Source of the DNA: Brucella daejeonensis
GTDB taxonomy: Bacteria; Pseudomonadota; Alphaproteobacteria; Rhizobiales; Rhizobiaceae
Assembly: GCF_014199265.1 (NCBI RefSeq)
Contig: NZ_JACIJG010000003.1
Coordinates: forward strand, 284,531 to 348,530
Length of the DNA: 64,000 nucleotides
Reading direction: 5' to 3'
Part shown: positions 8,031-17,731 of the stretch, piece by piece
Numbering within the stretch: position 1 is the first letter of the stretch
Layout: each line of letters begins with the position of its first letter
The notes under the pieces: generated by a model
Seen by the model: only the letters and a program-made list of their open reading frames with translations
Databases searched by the model: none
Told to the model about the DNA's origin: nothing
Made by a program: the position numbers and the translations under genes

Positions 8031-8606
8031 ATGAGAATCGTCAATGCCTTTGCTGTCGCCTTGGCAGGGTTGTCCCTGATCGGCGCAGCCACCGCTTACG
8101 CGCTTGATACAAGTTCACCGTACAAGGGAGAGACCGCGACCGTCGTTGATGACAAGGGAAATCTGCACGTACCTGCCGATTATCGTACTGCTTACGAGGC
8201 GTTGGGCACCTGGGCAGTGGCTAAAGACGACGGTCCGGGTTCAAAGGAGATGCACGTGGTCTATGCATCGCCAGGAACCACGGCTGCATATCGCAAGGAT
8301 GGACAGTTTCCCGATGGCACCGTTCTCGTGAAAGAAGTATTTCATACGACCACTCAGGATATGACAACGGGAACAGTAAGCAGCGCTGGCGCTTTGGCTG
8401 GCTGGTTCGTGATGGTGAAAGACAGCATCGGTCGATTCCCGGACAACAAACTTTGGGGCGACGGTTGGGGTTGGTCCTGGTTCGAAGCAACTGACCCCCG
8501 GAAAACCACATCGACGGATTACACGACAGATTGTCAATCCTGTCACGAACCGGTGCGGCAATCGGACTGGATCTATATGAACGGTTACCCGGTCCTGAAG
8601 CGATAA
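8031..8606 (+). CDS. Cytochrome P460-family protein, secreted c-type haem protein 2
   Basis: A 191-residue paralogue of the preceding protein, more diverged. A signal peptide (cut near ATAYA, residue 24) is followed by KEMHVVYASP, KDGQFPDGTVLVKEVF and a CQSCH haem motif at residues 168-172. AAGGAAATTTTGCG precedes the start. The shared order of motifs shows a duplication of the P460 fold, but the second copy is tryptophan-rich before the haem (DGWGWSWFEA). A periplasmic electron-transfer or nitrogen-oxide detoxification role is inferred only from family. No partner oxidase or nitrosocyanin-like gene is nearby. Confidence 0.78.
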   Translation: MRIVNAFAVALAGLSLIGAATAYALDTSSPYKGETATVVDDKGNLHVPADYRTAYEALGTWAVAKDDGPGSKEMHVVYASPGTTAAYRKDGQFPDGTVLVKEVFHTTTQDMTTGTVSSAGALAGWFVMVKDSIGRFPDNKLWGDGWGWSWFEATDPRKTTSTDYTTDCQSCHEPVRQSDWIYMNGYPVLKR

Positions 8607-8703
8607 AGGGGAGCGGGATCATCGACGCGTCAAACGACGGATACGATCCATGCATGGCTTCAAGTCCGACGTCACTTTCATTCAAACAACTGTTCACAGT
8701 GCT

Positions 8704-8735
8704 CGCGCCATAACTGCGTCCGCAGTGATGGCGCG
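8704..8735. terminator. Stem-loop between convergent genes
   Basis: CGCGCCAT pairs with ATGGCGCG, and an inner ACTGC pairs with GCAGT around a GTCC loop, with one mismatch between the stems. It lies between the P460 pair and the convergent sugar ATPase gene. It lacks a T-run in either direction, so termination is likely but not certain. Confidence 0.5.
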
Positions 8736-8766
8736 GTACGTTCCGGCGACCTGATCCTTGCCCTGC

Positions 8767-9834
<1,068 letters not shown>

Positions 9835-9884
9835 GGTTTTCTACTCCGGTCTTGTGTTCTGGTCGGCGTCAGTCATGGAGACGG

Positions 9885-10721
9885 TTATCCCTTGACGGCG
9901 CCAGCGGTCAGGCCGCGAACGAGGTTGCGCTGCAGGAGCAGCATGATGATCACGATGGGGAGCATGATGCCCACCGCACCGGCCGCCGAGATCGACCATA
10001 GCGAGATGTCCTCCCCGCCAAAGGAGGCGATGGCGACAGGCAGCGTCTTGGTCTTCACGCCGGTCAGCACCAGGGCGAACAGGAATTCGTTGTAGGACAT
10101 CAGGAGGCTGAACAGCGCGGCAACGGTTATGCCCGGCCGTGCCAGCGGCAGGATGACGATGCGGAAGGCCTGCCACGACGTGCAGCCGTCGATCGCTGCC
10201 GCCTCATCGAGATCGCGTGGGATTTCGAGAAAGAACCCGTGCATCAGCCAGATCGTGAAAGGCTGGTTGATCGCCACCAGAGCCAGGATGAGGATCGGGT
10301 AGGTATCGATCATGCCAAGGAAGGTGCCCATCACAAAGAACGGGATGGCGAGCAGCATGTGGGGGAACATGCGAATGGTAAACAGCAGGCTCAGGATAGG
10401 CCCGGAATTTTTCCGCGGAATGCGCGAGAGCGCATAAGCTGCGAGGCTTCCGCACGGAACCGAGATCAGGACGGTGCCGGCCGCTACGATCAGGCTATTC
10501 ATCAGATAACGGACGAAGTCGTTCTCGAACCAGACTTCCCGGTGATACACGAGCGTCGGTTCGAAGATCAATGTCGGCGGAATGGTGAACGCATCCGCGG
10601 GATATTTGAACGACGTCAGCACCGCCCACAGAAGCGGAATCAGGTTGACGAAGGTGAAGATGCACAGCGCGACGAAGAGGAGATATTCGTTGCGGCGGCG
10701 GGGCGTGCCTTGCGCGCTCAT
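9885..10721 (-). CDS. Sugar ABC transporter permease (MalG/UgpE type)
   Basis: A 278-residue inner-membrane permease with six predicted helices and the MalG-type EAA loop near DLDEAAAIDGCTSWQAFRIVILP (about residues 178-200). The C-terminus RGLTAGAVKG is typical of the family. Its start overlaps the MalF-type permease stop by 4 bases (ATGA), which supports coupled translation. Confidence 0.93.
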   Translation of the reverse strand: MSAQGTPRRRNEYLLFVALCIFTFVNLIPLLWAVLTSFKYPADAFTIPPTLIFEPTLVYHREVWFENDFVRYLMNSLIVAAGTVLISVPCGSLAAYALSRIPRKNSGPILSLLFTIRMFPHMLLAIPFFVMGTFLGMIDTYPILILALVAINQPFTIWLMHGFFLEIPRDLDEAAAIDGCTSWQAFRIVILPLARPGITVAALFSLLMSYNEFLFALVLTGVKTKTLPVAIASFGGEDISLWSISAAGAVGIMLPIVIIMLLLQRNLVRGLTAGAVKG

Positions 10722-11593
10722 TGGTCTCCCTTTCGGTAGATACGGGTCAGCACGCGGTTGATCGTCAGCAGGAGCGCGGCGACGATGATCAGGGTGATCA
10801 CTCCCAGCGCGGATGCTTTGCCGACTTCCAGCATACGGAAACCGAGCTGATAGGTGTACATGGTTACCGTCTCGGTTGCCGTTCCGGGACCGCCACCGGT
10901 CAGTACGTAGATCGTGTCGAAGAAGCGGAACACATCCATCAGGCGCACCGAGATAGTGAAGATGATCGCCGGGATCAGCGCCGGGATGATGACGTGCCGC
11001 AAGACACGCCAGTTGTTCGCACCGTCGATCTTGGCGGCTTCGACCAGCGAATTGTCAAGCCCCTGCAGCGCGGCATAGAGCACCATCATGATCAGCGGGG
11101 TGAAGATCCAGGCGTCAGCCAGAATGACGCTAACCTTGGCCCAGACGGGACTTCCCAGCCAGTCGGGCGGCTCGAGGCCGATGCTGATCATCGTCGCATC
11201 GACAAGCCCCCAATTGGAGGCGAGTATCCATTTGAGAAAGAGGGTCGCGACCACAGGGGTCACGATGTGTGGCAGGAACAGGAGTGCCGAGAAGACCTTC
11301 GAGCCGACATCGATCCGGTAGAGCGCCAGGGCCAATGCGAGACCGAGCGCGAATTCCAGCCCCACGGAGCCGAAGGCGATGATCACGGTGGTCCCGATGG
11401 AGTTCCACAGCCGCGCTTCGGTGAGCAGGGAGACATAGTTTCCGATGCCGATGAACTGACGTGCGTCCGATCCCAGATAATAGTCGAAGAAGCTGAGATA
11501 GATCGCGTAGCACAGCGGCCACAGCAGAACGATCGCCAGCAGCCCGAAGCTGGGCAGACAGAACAGCCAGAGGCCTCGTTGCCAACGGACCAT
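10718..11593 (-). CDS. Sugar ABC transporter permease (MalF/UgpA type)
   Basis: A 291-residue partner permease with an N-terminal helix beginning LWLFCLPSFGLLAIVLLWP and the EAA loop LVEAAKIDGANNWRVLRHVIIPAL near residues 186-209. The start follows GGAGTAATCCGCA. It is separated from the upstream binding-protein gene by 72 bases containing a strong stem-loop, a common way to make more binding protein than permease. Confidence 0.93.
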   Translation of the reverse strand: MVRWQRGLWLFCLPSFGLLAIVLLWPLCYAIYLSFFDYYLGSDARQFIGIGNYVSLLTEARLWNSIGTTVIIAFGSVGLEFALGLALALALYRIDVGSKVFSALLFLPHIVTPVVATLFLKWILASNWGLVDATMISIGLEPPDWLGSPVWAKVSVILADAWIFTPLIMMVLYAALQGLDNSLVEAAKIDGANNWRVLRHVIIPALIPAIIFTISVRLMDVFRFFDTIYVLTGGGPGTATETVTMYTYQLGFRMLEVGKASALGVITLIIVAALLLTINRVLTRIYRKGDQ

Positions 11594-11624
11594 TGCGGAT
11601 TACTCCAGTGTAAACGAAAAGATC

Positions 11625-11654
11625 GTGGGCCTGCCGCGTCGGCAACAGGCCCAC
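11625..11654 (-). terminator. Intra-operon stem-loop after the binding-protein gene
   Basis: GTGGGCCTG pairs perfectly with CAGGCCCAC around a 12-base loop, immediately downstream of the binding-protein stop on the minus strand, followed by GATCTTTTCG. It likely acts as a partial terminator or an mRNA 3'-end stabiliser. Confidence 0.65.
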
Positions 11655-11665
11655 AGGTTTTCATA

Positions 11666-12907
11666 TCATTTGTCGTAGTAGCCACGCGAGGCCAGGAGTT
11701 CTTCCGTCTCCTTTGCGGCCTGGTCGAGAGCGGCCTTGACCTCGACTTCGCCTGTCACCGCGCGCAGGATGTGACGGGTGACGATCTCGCCGACGTCGTT
11801 AAAGTCCGGCATGGACGGGAACGGCTTTCCGTTTTCCAACGCAGCGCGTGCAGCGGGATACCAGCGATACTTCCGGGCCAGTTCCTCGTTGGCGAGCACC
11901 GAGCGACGCGGCGGCATCGAGAATTCCGCGCCCTTGGTCATGCTTTCCACCGATGCGGCTTCGGCCATCATCTTGAACATCTCTTCCTTGTTCCTGGACG
12001 AGAAGGCGGAGATCGCAAAGCCATCGTTTGCCAGACGGGCACCGCCGCCGGGAGGCGCGACCCAATCGATCTGATCGACAACGCGCGACTTGGCGGGGTC
12101 ATCCATTGAGGCAGCGCGGGTGAACCACTGAAGGCCCATGGCGGCGAGACCCTGCTGCAAGTTGATGGTGGATTCGTCGTTCGCGTGCGCGGTGAAGCCA
12201 CGCGGCGCATATTCCGACATCTCCTTGAGCTTGGTGATCGCTGCGATGCCCGCTTCGTTGTTGAAGATCGGCTTCCAGTTCTCGTCGAACCAGCCGTCGC
12301 CCAAGGCATTCATATACCAGTGGCTCTCGTTGAGAGCTGCGTCGACCGGCTTGAGCGACATGATGGTACCAGCCATGCGGCCTGAATCAAACTCGGCGGC
12401 AGCCTTCTGATACTCCTCGAATGTCTTCGGCGGCTCGATCCCCTTCTCCGCAAACAGGTCCTTGCGGTAAAAGAACAGTTCGGTATTGGTCAGCACGGGC
12501 ATTGAGTAGATGTGCCCGTTATAGCTGACCGCTTCCATGATCGATTCCGGGAAATCGTCGAGCTTGTACTCTTCCTTGTATTTCTCCCAGAGCGCGTCGA
12601 GCGGTTCGAGCCAACCATTGGCGGCAAAGCGTTTGAGCGAGGAGTCGGTGAGATAGAGAACGTCGACGGCATCGGATTTCGATGACATCGTGATGGAAGC
12701 CAACTCCATTTCCTTGTCGATAGGCATCAGTTCGACGTTGACACGGCCTTCGGGCAGAGCCTTTTGCATGGCGCCGGCGTAGTATTCGACGGACGGCGAG
12801 CGGTGGCCTATGATGCGGATCTGTTCCTGTGCCATGGCCGGCAGCGACACAGTTCCTGCAAAGACTGCCATTGCAGCACCGAGTTTCCAGATTTGTCTAA
12901 CATTCAT
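11666..12907 (-). CDS. Extracellular sugar-binding protein (family 1), arabinofuranoside locus
   Basis: A 413-residue family-1 solute-binding protein. A signal peptide (about residues 1-26, ending SLPAMAQ) precedes a mature body with the family segments VLYLTDSSLKRFAANGWLEPLDALW and YFYRKDLF-like FFYRKDLFAEKGIEPPKTFEEY. The start is preceded by GGGAGGAAACA. It sits between the GH51 gene and the permeases. Ligand assignment to arabino-oligosaccharides rests on operon context. Confidence 0.92.
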   Translation of the reverse strand: MNVRQIWKLGAAMAVFAGTVSLPAMAQEQIRIIGHRSPSVEYYAGAMQKALPEGRVNVELMPIDKEMELASITMSSKSDAVDVLYLTDSSLKRFAANGWLEPLDALWEKYKEEYKLDDFPESIMEAVSYNGHIYSMPVLTNTELFFYRKDLFAEKGIEPPKTFEEYQKAAAEFDSGRMAGTIMSLKPVDAALNESHWYMNALGDGWFDENWKPIFNNEAGIAAITKLKEMSEYAPRGFTAHANDESTINLQQGLAAMGLQWFTRAASMDDPAKSRVVDQIDWVAPPGGGARLANDGFAISAFSSRNKEEMFKMMAEAASVESMTKGAEFSMPPRRSVLANEELARKYRWYPAARAALENGKPFPSMPDFNDVGEIVTRHILRAVTGEVEVKAALDQAAKETEELLASRGYYDK

Positions 12908-12970
12908 TGTTTCCTCCCTTAGTGAATCGTCAGTTTTGGTTCAAAGTGTGCGACCGCCATCCTCCTGCGG

Positions 12971-14482
12971 TCAGCACACCTCCACGCGGATGACGTGGTA
13001 GGAGAGCGGACCGAGGCGTGCCTTGAGCTTTCCGTCCTCGATGACCGCGCCCTCTCCCTGAACGGGTGCAATGCGGTTCGGCTCGGCGGCCGAGTTTGTC
13101 GCCCTGAGGTCGTGACCTTCCATGACCTGATGCATGACGATCCGGGTCGGGTCGAACCCGCACAGATCCATCGAAAACGCGGCGGTATCGGTGAGGTGCC
13201 GGTTGACGATGAAGGCAGTGACGATCCCTGTCTCCACCTCACGGGTGACCGACATGTCGATATAAGTCACATCGTCGGCTACGCGGGTATCATAGGTGGG
13301 GGAATCGAGAGCAACCTGTAGCGCTTCGCCTCGGCCGTAAAGGCTCGCAAGTTGATACGGCCAGTAGATCGACTGCCGCCATGCGGGTCCGCCGCGCTCG
13401 GCGCGGATGGGCGCGATCACGTTAATGAGTTGTGCGATACAGGCGATCTTGACGCGATCGGCATTACGGATGAACTCGTTGATGAGGGCGGCAACCAGAA
13501 GCGCGTCCTCGAAATTGTAGTCTTCCTCAAGCAGCGATGGCGCTTCCGGCCAGTCCCAGGTTTTGAGCGCATCCTTTTCCTGGTAGCGCTTGTGGTACCA
13601 GACATTCCATTCGTCGAAGCAGATATAGACGTCGTTCCTGGCCTTCTTCTTCGCCTTGACGTAATCGATGATGCCGCCAACCGTCTTGATGTAGCGGCCC
13701 ATCACGTCGACCTTGGCCAGGAAATTGAGCGTGTCGTGGCTGCGGTTTCCGAAATACTTGTGCAGGGAGACGTAGTTGACGTTCTCGTAGCACTCCTCGA
13801 GCACGATCCGCTCCCAGTCGGGGTATGTTGCCATCTCGTCGTTGGACGAGCCGCAGGCAATCGTCTCGATTGTGGGATCGAAGCCCTTGAGGGCCTTGGC
13901 CGTCTCATCGGCAATCCGGCCGTAATCATGGGCCGTCCGGTGGCCGATTTGCCAAGGGCCGTCCATCTCGTTGCCGAGGCACCACATCTTCACGCCATGC
14001 GGCTTCTCGTAGCCGTGGGAGCGGCGTAGATCCGACCAGGCGGTGCCGCCGGGATGGTTGACATATTCGATGTATTCCCGCGCATCCTGCAAGGTGCCGG
14101 TGCCAAGATTGGCGGCGAGCATCAACTGAATGCCGGCACGCTCGCACCACTGGGCAAACTCGTTCACACCGATCTGATTGCTTTCCTTGGTGCGCCAGGC
14201 GAGGTCGAGGCGCATGGGCCGGTCTTCGCGGGGTCCGATCCCGTCCTTCCAGTCATAGGCGGAGACAAAATTGCCGCCCGGATAGCGAATGACCGGAACC
14301 TTGAGGTCACGGACCAGCCCGAGCACGTCCTTGCGGAAACCGAGATCGTCAGCTTCCGGATGCCCGGGTTCGTAGATGCCCGAATAGATGGCGCGTCCGA
14401 GATGCTCGATAAACGCGGAATAGATCCGATCGTCGATGGTGGCGATTCTGAAATCGCGATGGACCGTGGCCGAGACCCGCAT
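12971..14482 (-). CDS. abfA: Alpha-L-arabinofuranosidase, GH51
   Basis: A 503-residue GH51 glycosidase releasing terminal L-arabinofuranose from arabinans or arabino-oligosaccharides. The (beta/alpha)8 domain has the acid/base glutamate in WCLGNEMDGPWQ (E172) and the nucleophile in CFDEWNVWY (E291); a C-terminal beta domain follows. No export signal is seen, so it should act in the cytoplasm after transport. I use the ATG at 14482 because GGGAGGAAGG lies directly before it; the 20 extra upstream codons run through AT-rich promoter DNA. It is first of the transporter operon, with tandem ATCAAAA motifs upstream. Confidence 0.93.
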   Translation of the reverse strand: MRVSATVHRDFRIATIDDRIYSAFIEHLGRAIYSGIYEPGHPEADDLGFRKDVLGLVRDLKVPVIRYPGGNFVSAYDWKDGIGPREDRPMRLDLAWRTKESNQIGVNEFAQWCERAGIQLMLAANLGTGTLQDAREYIEYVNHPGGTAWSDLRRSHGYEKPHGVKMWCLGNEMDGPWQIGHRTAHDYGRIADETAKALKGFDPTIETIACGSSNDEMATYPDWERIVLEECYENVNYVSLHKYFGNRSHDTLNFLAKVDVMGRYIKTVGGIIDYVKAKKKARNDVYICFDEWNVWYHKRYQEKDALKTWDWPEAPSLLEEDYNFEDALLVAALINEFIRNADRVKIACIAQLINVIAPIRAERGGPAWRQSIYWPYQLASLYGRGEALQVALDSPTYDTRVADDVTYIDMSVTREVETGIVTAFIVNRHLTDTAAFSMDLCGFDPTRIVMHQVMEGHDLRATNSAAEPNRIAPVQGEGAVIEDGKLKARLGPLSYHVIRVEVC

Positions 14483-14497
14483 CCTTCCTCCCATTAG

Positions 14498-14512
14498 ATT
14501 TTGATTTTTGAT
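14498..14512 (-). promoter_or_regulatory. Candidate ArsR-family operator upstream of abfA
   Basis: On the minus strand this reads ATCAAAAATCAAAAT, two tandem ATCAAAA half-sites, 16 bases before the abfA start codon. The same ATCAAAA half-site forms a perfect palindrome in the promoter of the adjacent ArsR-type regulator gene. Confidence 0.5.
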
Positions 14513-14599
14513 ATTGATCTGTATTTTCGATATACATCTCAAATTTCGATCCGCGCGTCAAGCGGGTCGCCATCAGGCAAGGAGGAAGCAGGGGCGATA

Positions 14600-15529
14600 T
14601 CAGGCTTCGTTATGCAGGCGGAGCACGATGTCCTGATCATAGTTGCCGAAGCCCCGACCGAAGATGTTGATACCGCCGGGATGACGGGCGTCGGGTTTGA
14701 CCTCGATACGCAGCCGAATGGAGCGGTGGGCCTCGAGCTGCAGGTCGGCAAGGGTGACGCTGGAGATTTTCACGCCATCGACATAGGTACCCTTGCCGTT
14801 GACGCGCCAGGTTTTGAGCATGCCGTATTGGGAGCCCGCGAGCTTCCACCAACTCGGCGTAAACAGGCCACGCTTGTCACCGAAATCTCCGGGCGAGGTC
14901 CAGTCACCAAGTTCGACACCGTTGATCGAGACGGAAATGTCAGACGGCCAGTCGGGGCTGGTTCCCGGCACTTCCGAACTAACCTCGAACGAAACTTCGA
15001 GCGCCTCGCAATTTTTCCCTACTAGATTGATATTATTAGGAAACTGATACTCGACAAATCCGCTTGTAAACCACAGGAGAGCGGTCTTCATGCGGTCCGG
15101 CTCAAGGAATGACGACGGCACGTCGAGAAGCCCGATCACGCCTTCCGTCGAACAGATTCCGCACGGTGCCGTAGCCTCGCAATGGGAATAAAGCCCAAGC
15201 GGCATGGCGACCTCGATATAGTCGTCGCGGTCCGTCCCGATCTCGTTCTTGAAGGTGATGATGACCTCGTCATAGGCGGCGCGGCAAATCTTCTGCATGC
15301 CTTTGCGGGCCTTGCGGGTTTCAGTCAGAATGAGGCCGGTTTCTTCGAGAATCTTGATATTGGAAGACACCGAAGACTGCGGCAGGTCCAGCGTTTCAGA
15401 GATCACGTTGACGTTGGTTGGGCCGTTGCGGATCAAGAGGCTCAAAATGTCGATCCGCGCCTGTGATGCCAACCCGCGAAGGACTGCTCCATCCTTCGTC
15501 GGATCGACCAACAGAAAATTGCCAGGCAT
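14600..15529 (-). CDS. ArsR-family regulator with large C-terminal sensor domain
   Basis: A 309-residue protein, about three times a classic ArsR. The N-terminal winged helix (about residues 12-80) reads LRGLASQARIDILSLLI and LDLPQSSVSSNIKILEETG. Roughly 210 further residues follow, including a cysteine-bearing CEATAPCGICST and a beta-rich region with TSPGDFGDKRGLFTPSWW that looks like a carbohydrate-binding fold. The ATG at 15529 follows GGGAGGCTGG; the longer frame would need a TTG. Its place upstream of abfA suggests it senses an arabinose-derived ligand and represses both itself and the operon. The ligand is inference. Confidence 0.82.
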   Translation of the reverse strand: MPGNFLLVDPTKDGAVLRGLASQARIDILSLLIRNGPTNVNVISETLDLPQSSVSSNIKILEETGLILTETRKARKGMQKICRAAYDEVIITFKNEIGTDRDDYIEVAMPLGLYSHCEATAPCGICSTEGVIGLLDVPSSFLEPDRMKTALLWFTSGFVEYQFPNNINLVGKNCEALEVSFEVSSEVPGTSPDWPSDISVSINGVELGDWTSPGDFGDKRGLFTPSWWKLAGSQYGMLKTWRVNGKGTYVDGVKISSVTLADLQLEAHRSIRLRIEVKPDARHPGGINIFGRGFGNYDQDIVLRLHNEA

Positions 15530-15564
15530 CCAGCCTCCCAACCTCGAAATACAATCGTATTAAC

Positions 15565-15607
15565 ATCAAAATTTTTGATATAGTAGCCATTATCATCGAA
15601 ATGTCAA
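15565..15607 (-). promoter_or_regulatory. Promoter and palindromic operator of the ArsR-type regulator
   Basis: Reading minus, TTGACA (15607-15602) and TACTAT (15585-15580) are separated by 16 bases. The 15-base palindrome ATCAAAATTTTTGAT (15565-15579, 7+1+7) follows directly at the expected transcription start. This arrangement fits autorepression. Confidence 0.6.
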
Positions 15608-15791
15608 ACAGTTGCCACGACCTGAAGCCACTCCGTGGGCCTGAACGAATGGATCGACAGCTGGGCAAGGTTCACAACGCGCCGCTATCGATCTGACCAG
15701 GTCGATATGACGACCATATATCCCGCCATGGAGATCGCCATTTGCGCGGGCTCCTTGATCGGCCATTCTATTGATGGGAGCACACGCTGCC

Positions 15792-16865
15792 TTACAATGC
15801 TAGTCCGCTGGCCCTGTCGAAGACGTGCACCCGCTCATGATGGACGCTGGCGGCAAAAGGCTTATCGACCTTCACCGGCTGTTCTCCATCTACCACCGCG
15901 GTTACCGGATCGCCGGCCAGTTCAAAAACCACATGCGTATGCGCGCCTGTTGGTTCCACAAGCAGCGTCCTGCCAGAAAGCGAGATGTCGCCACCGGTAG
16001 TGGAGCCGATATGTTCCGGCCGCAGACCGATGGTTACCTGTTGGCCGCGTTTGACCTTTCTGTCGGCCCGGATACGGATCGTGGTTCCGTCCTTCAGCCG
16101 GGCGGCGGGCTGATCACCCTCGCCATCGACCACGCCTTCGATGAGATTCATGGCGGGTGAGCCGATGAAAGTGGCAACGAAGAGATTGGCCGGGGTCTTA
16201 TAAAGCTCGAGCGGCGTACCCTGCTGTTCGATGCGGCCCTGATTGAGCACGACCACCCTGTCGGCCAGCGTCATTGCCTCAATCTGGTCGTGGGTGACAT
16301 AGATGGACGTCGTGCCAACCTTCTGGTGCAGTGCCTTGATCTCGCCGCGCATCTGCACACGCAACTTGGCGTCCAGATTGGACAGTGGCTCGTCGAATAG
16401 AAAAACAGCCGGGTTGCGCACAACGGCGCGGCCCATGGCGACGCGCTGGCGCTGGCCACCGGAAAGCTGCGAAGGCTTGCGATCCAGAAGCTTGCCGAGA
16501 TCGAGCATGCGGGCGGCTTCCGCTACACGCTCTTCGATGACTTTTTTCGGCTGGCCAGCGAGCTTCAGGTTGAAGCCCATATTCTCGGCCACCGTCATAT
16601 GCGGATAAAGCGCATAGGACTGGAACACCATGGCGATGTTGCGTTCGCGCGGGGTCATGCTGTTGACCACTTGGTCGCCGATGAGAATATCACCACCGGT
16701 GATTTCCTCCAGCCCGGCGATCATGCGCAGCAGCGTTGACTTGCCGCAGCCCGAAGGCCCAACCAATGCGATGAATTCGCCATCCCTTATATCGAGCGAA
16801 ATGCCGTGAATGACATTGAGCGCAGTATAAGACTTGCGGATATCTCTAAGTTCTACGGAGGCCAT
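15792..16865 (-). CDS. Sugar ABC transporter ATPase (UgpC type), ROK-controlled locus
   Basis: A 357-residue CUT1 ATPase with GPSGCGKST, LSGGQRQRVAMGRAVV, VFLFDEPLSNLD and VTHDQIEAMTLADR, plus the C-terminal TOBE domain. The ATG is preceded by GAAAGGAGCAGATT. It is the last gene of a minus-strand operon (binding protein, MalF, MalG, ATPase) that is divergent from a ROK repressor. Its nucleotide-binding half closely resembles those of the ATPases at 8767 and 38316, so ATPase sharing between transporters is possible. Confidence 0.93.
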   Translation of the reverse strand: MASVELRDIRKSYTALNVIHGISLDIRDGEFIALVGPSGCGKSTLLRMIAGLEEITGGDILIGDQVVNSMTPRERNIAMVFQSYALYPHMTVAENMGFNLKLAGQPKKVIEERVAEAARMLDLGKLLDRKPSQLSGGQRQRVAMGRAVVRNPAVFLFDEPLSNLDAKLRVQMRGEIKALHQKVGTTSIYVTHDQIEAMTLADRVVVLNQGRIEQQGTPLELYKTPANLFVATFIGSPAMNLIEGVVDGEGDQPAARLKDGTTIRIRADRKVKRGQQVTIGLRPEHIGSTTGGDISLSGRTLLVEPTGAHTHVVFELAGDPVTAVVDGEQPVKVDKPFAASVHHERVHVFDRASGLAL

Positions 16866-16882
16866 AATCTGCTCCTTTCACC

Positions 16883-17731
16883 TCACGATTTGACGGCACC
16901 GGCCGTCAAGCCCGCGATAATGTGTTTCTGTGCCAAGAAGAAGACGATGACGGTCGGTAGGATCGTCAGCGTGATGAAGGCGAGAACGAGCTGCCATTCC
17001 GTGCCGAATTCACCGCGATAAACCATGATGCCAAGCGGCCAGGGATATTTCGATTCCGAATTCAGCATGATGAGCGGCAGGATATAGCTGTTCCAGCTTC
17101 CAACGAAGGAAACGATGCCGACAGTGGCAATGATAGGCCGTGAGAGCGGCATGGAGATGTGCCAGAAGAAGCGCAGATAACCGCAACCATCCACAAAGGC
17201 CGCCTGAAACAGTTCTTCTGGCAGATTGCGGAAATAGTTGCGGAACAGAAGAATGCTCATGCCTAGCCCAAAAGCCACCTGCGGAAGCACCACACCCCAA
17301 TAGGTGTCGAGCAAACCTAGATCGCGAATGCGAATAAACAGCGGCAGGATGGCGGTGGCCGCCGGGAACATAAGGCCAAGCAGGAAATAATTGAGCAGGA
17401 AGGACGAACCGAAGAATTTCACATGCGCGAAGGTGAAAGCAGCCATTGCCGAAACGATCAGCGTCAGGAACACCGTCAGGAGAGCGATGACAAGCGAATT
17501 GAAGATCTGCAGCCAGTAACGTTGGCCGAAGAGGATGTCACCATAATTGGCCCATTGCCATTCGGCTGGAATGCCAAACGGATTGACGCGCAGGTCTCCC
17601 AGCGTCTTGAAACCGCCAAGTGCGGTGGTGAGCAACGGGATGAGCACGATGGCCGCGATAAGGCTTAGGGAAATATAAAGGTACAGCTTGGTTTGCAGCG
17701 GCATGCGGACGGAATTGGACAGTTCAGTCAT
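16883..17731 (-). CDS. Sugar ABC transporter permease (MalG type), ROK-controlled locus
   Basis: A 282-residue inner-membrane permease. The EAA loop LPEELFQAAFVDGCGYLRFFWHISMPLSRP (about residues 177-206) departs slightly from consensus. The C-terminus AGLTAGAVKS matches the family. I start at 17731 (MTELSNSV), where ATGACTGA overlaps the MalF-type stop by 8 bases; the longer frame begins inside the upstream gene. It belongs to a four-gene carbohydrate importer. Confidence 0.9.
   Translation of the reverse strand: MTELSNSVRMPLQTKLYLYISLSLIAAIVLIPLLTTALGGFKTLGDLRVNPFGIPAEWQWANYGDILFGQRYWLQIFNSLVIALLTVFLTLIVSAMAAFTFAHVKFFGSSFLLNYFLLGLMFPAATAILPLFIRIRDLGLLDTYWGVVLPQVAFGLGMSILLFRNYFRNLPEELFQAAFVDGCGYLRFFWHISMPLSRPIIATVGIVSFVGSWNSYILPLIMLNSESKYPWPLGIMVYRGEFGTEWQLVLAFITLTILPTVIVFFLAQKHIIAGLTAGAVKS

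Noticed and set aside
10721..12109. 462-residue open frame opposite the MalF-type permease and binding-protein genes
   Set aside because: Composition is dominated by Asp, Gln, Arg and His with no hydrophobic core, as expected for the complement of membrane-protein codons; no ribosome site.
15606..15791. Open plus-strand stretch between the ArsR regulator promoter and the second transporter locus
   Set aside because: No recognisable protein motif or IS block; called intergenic.
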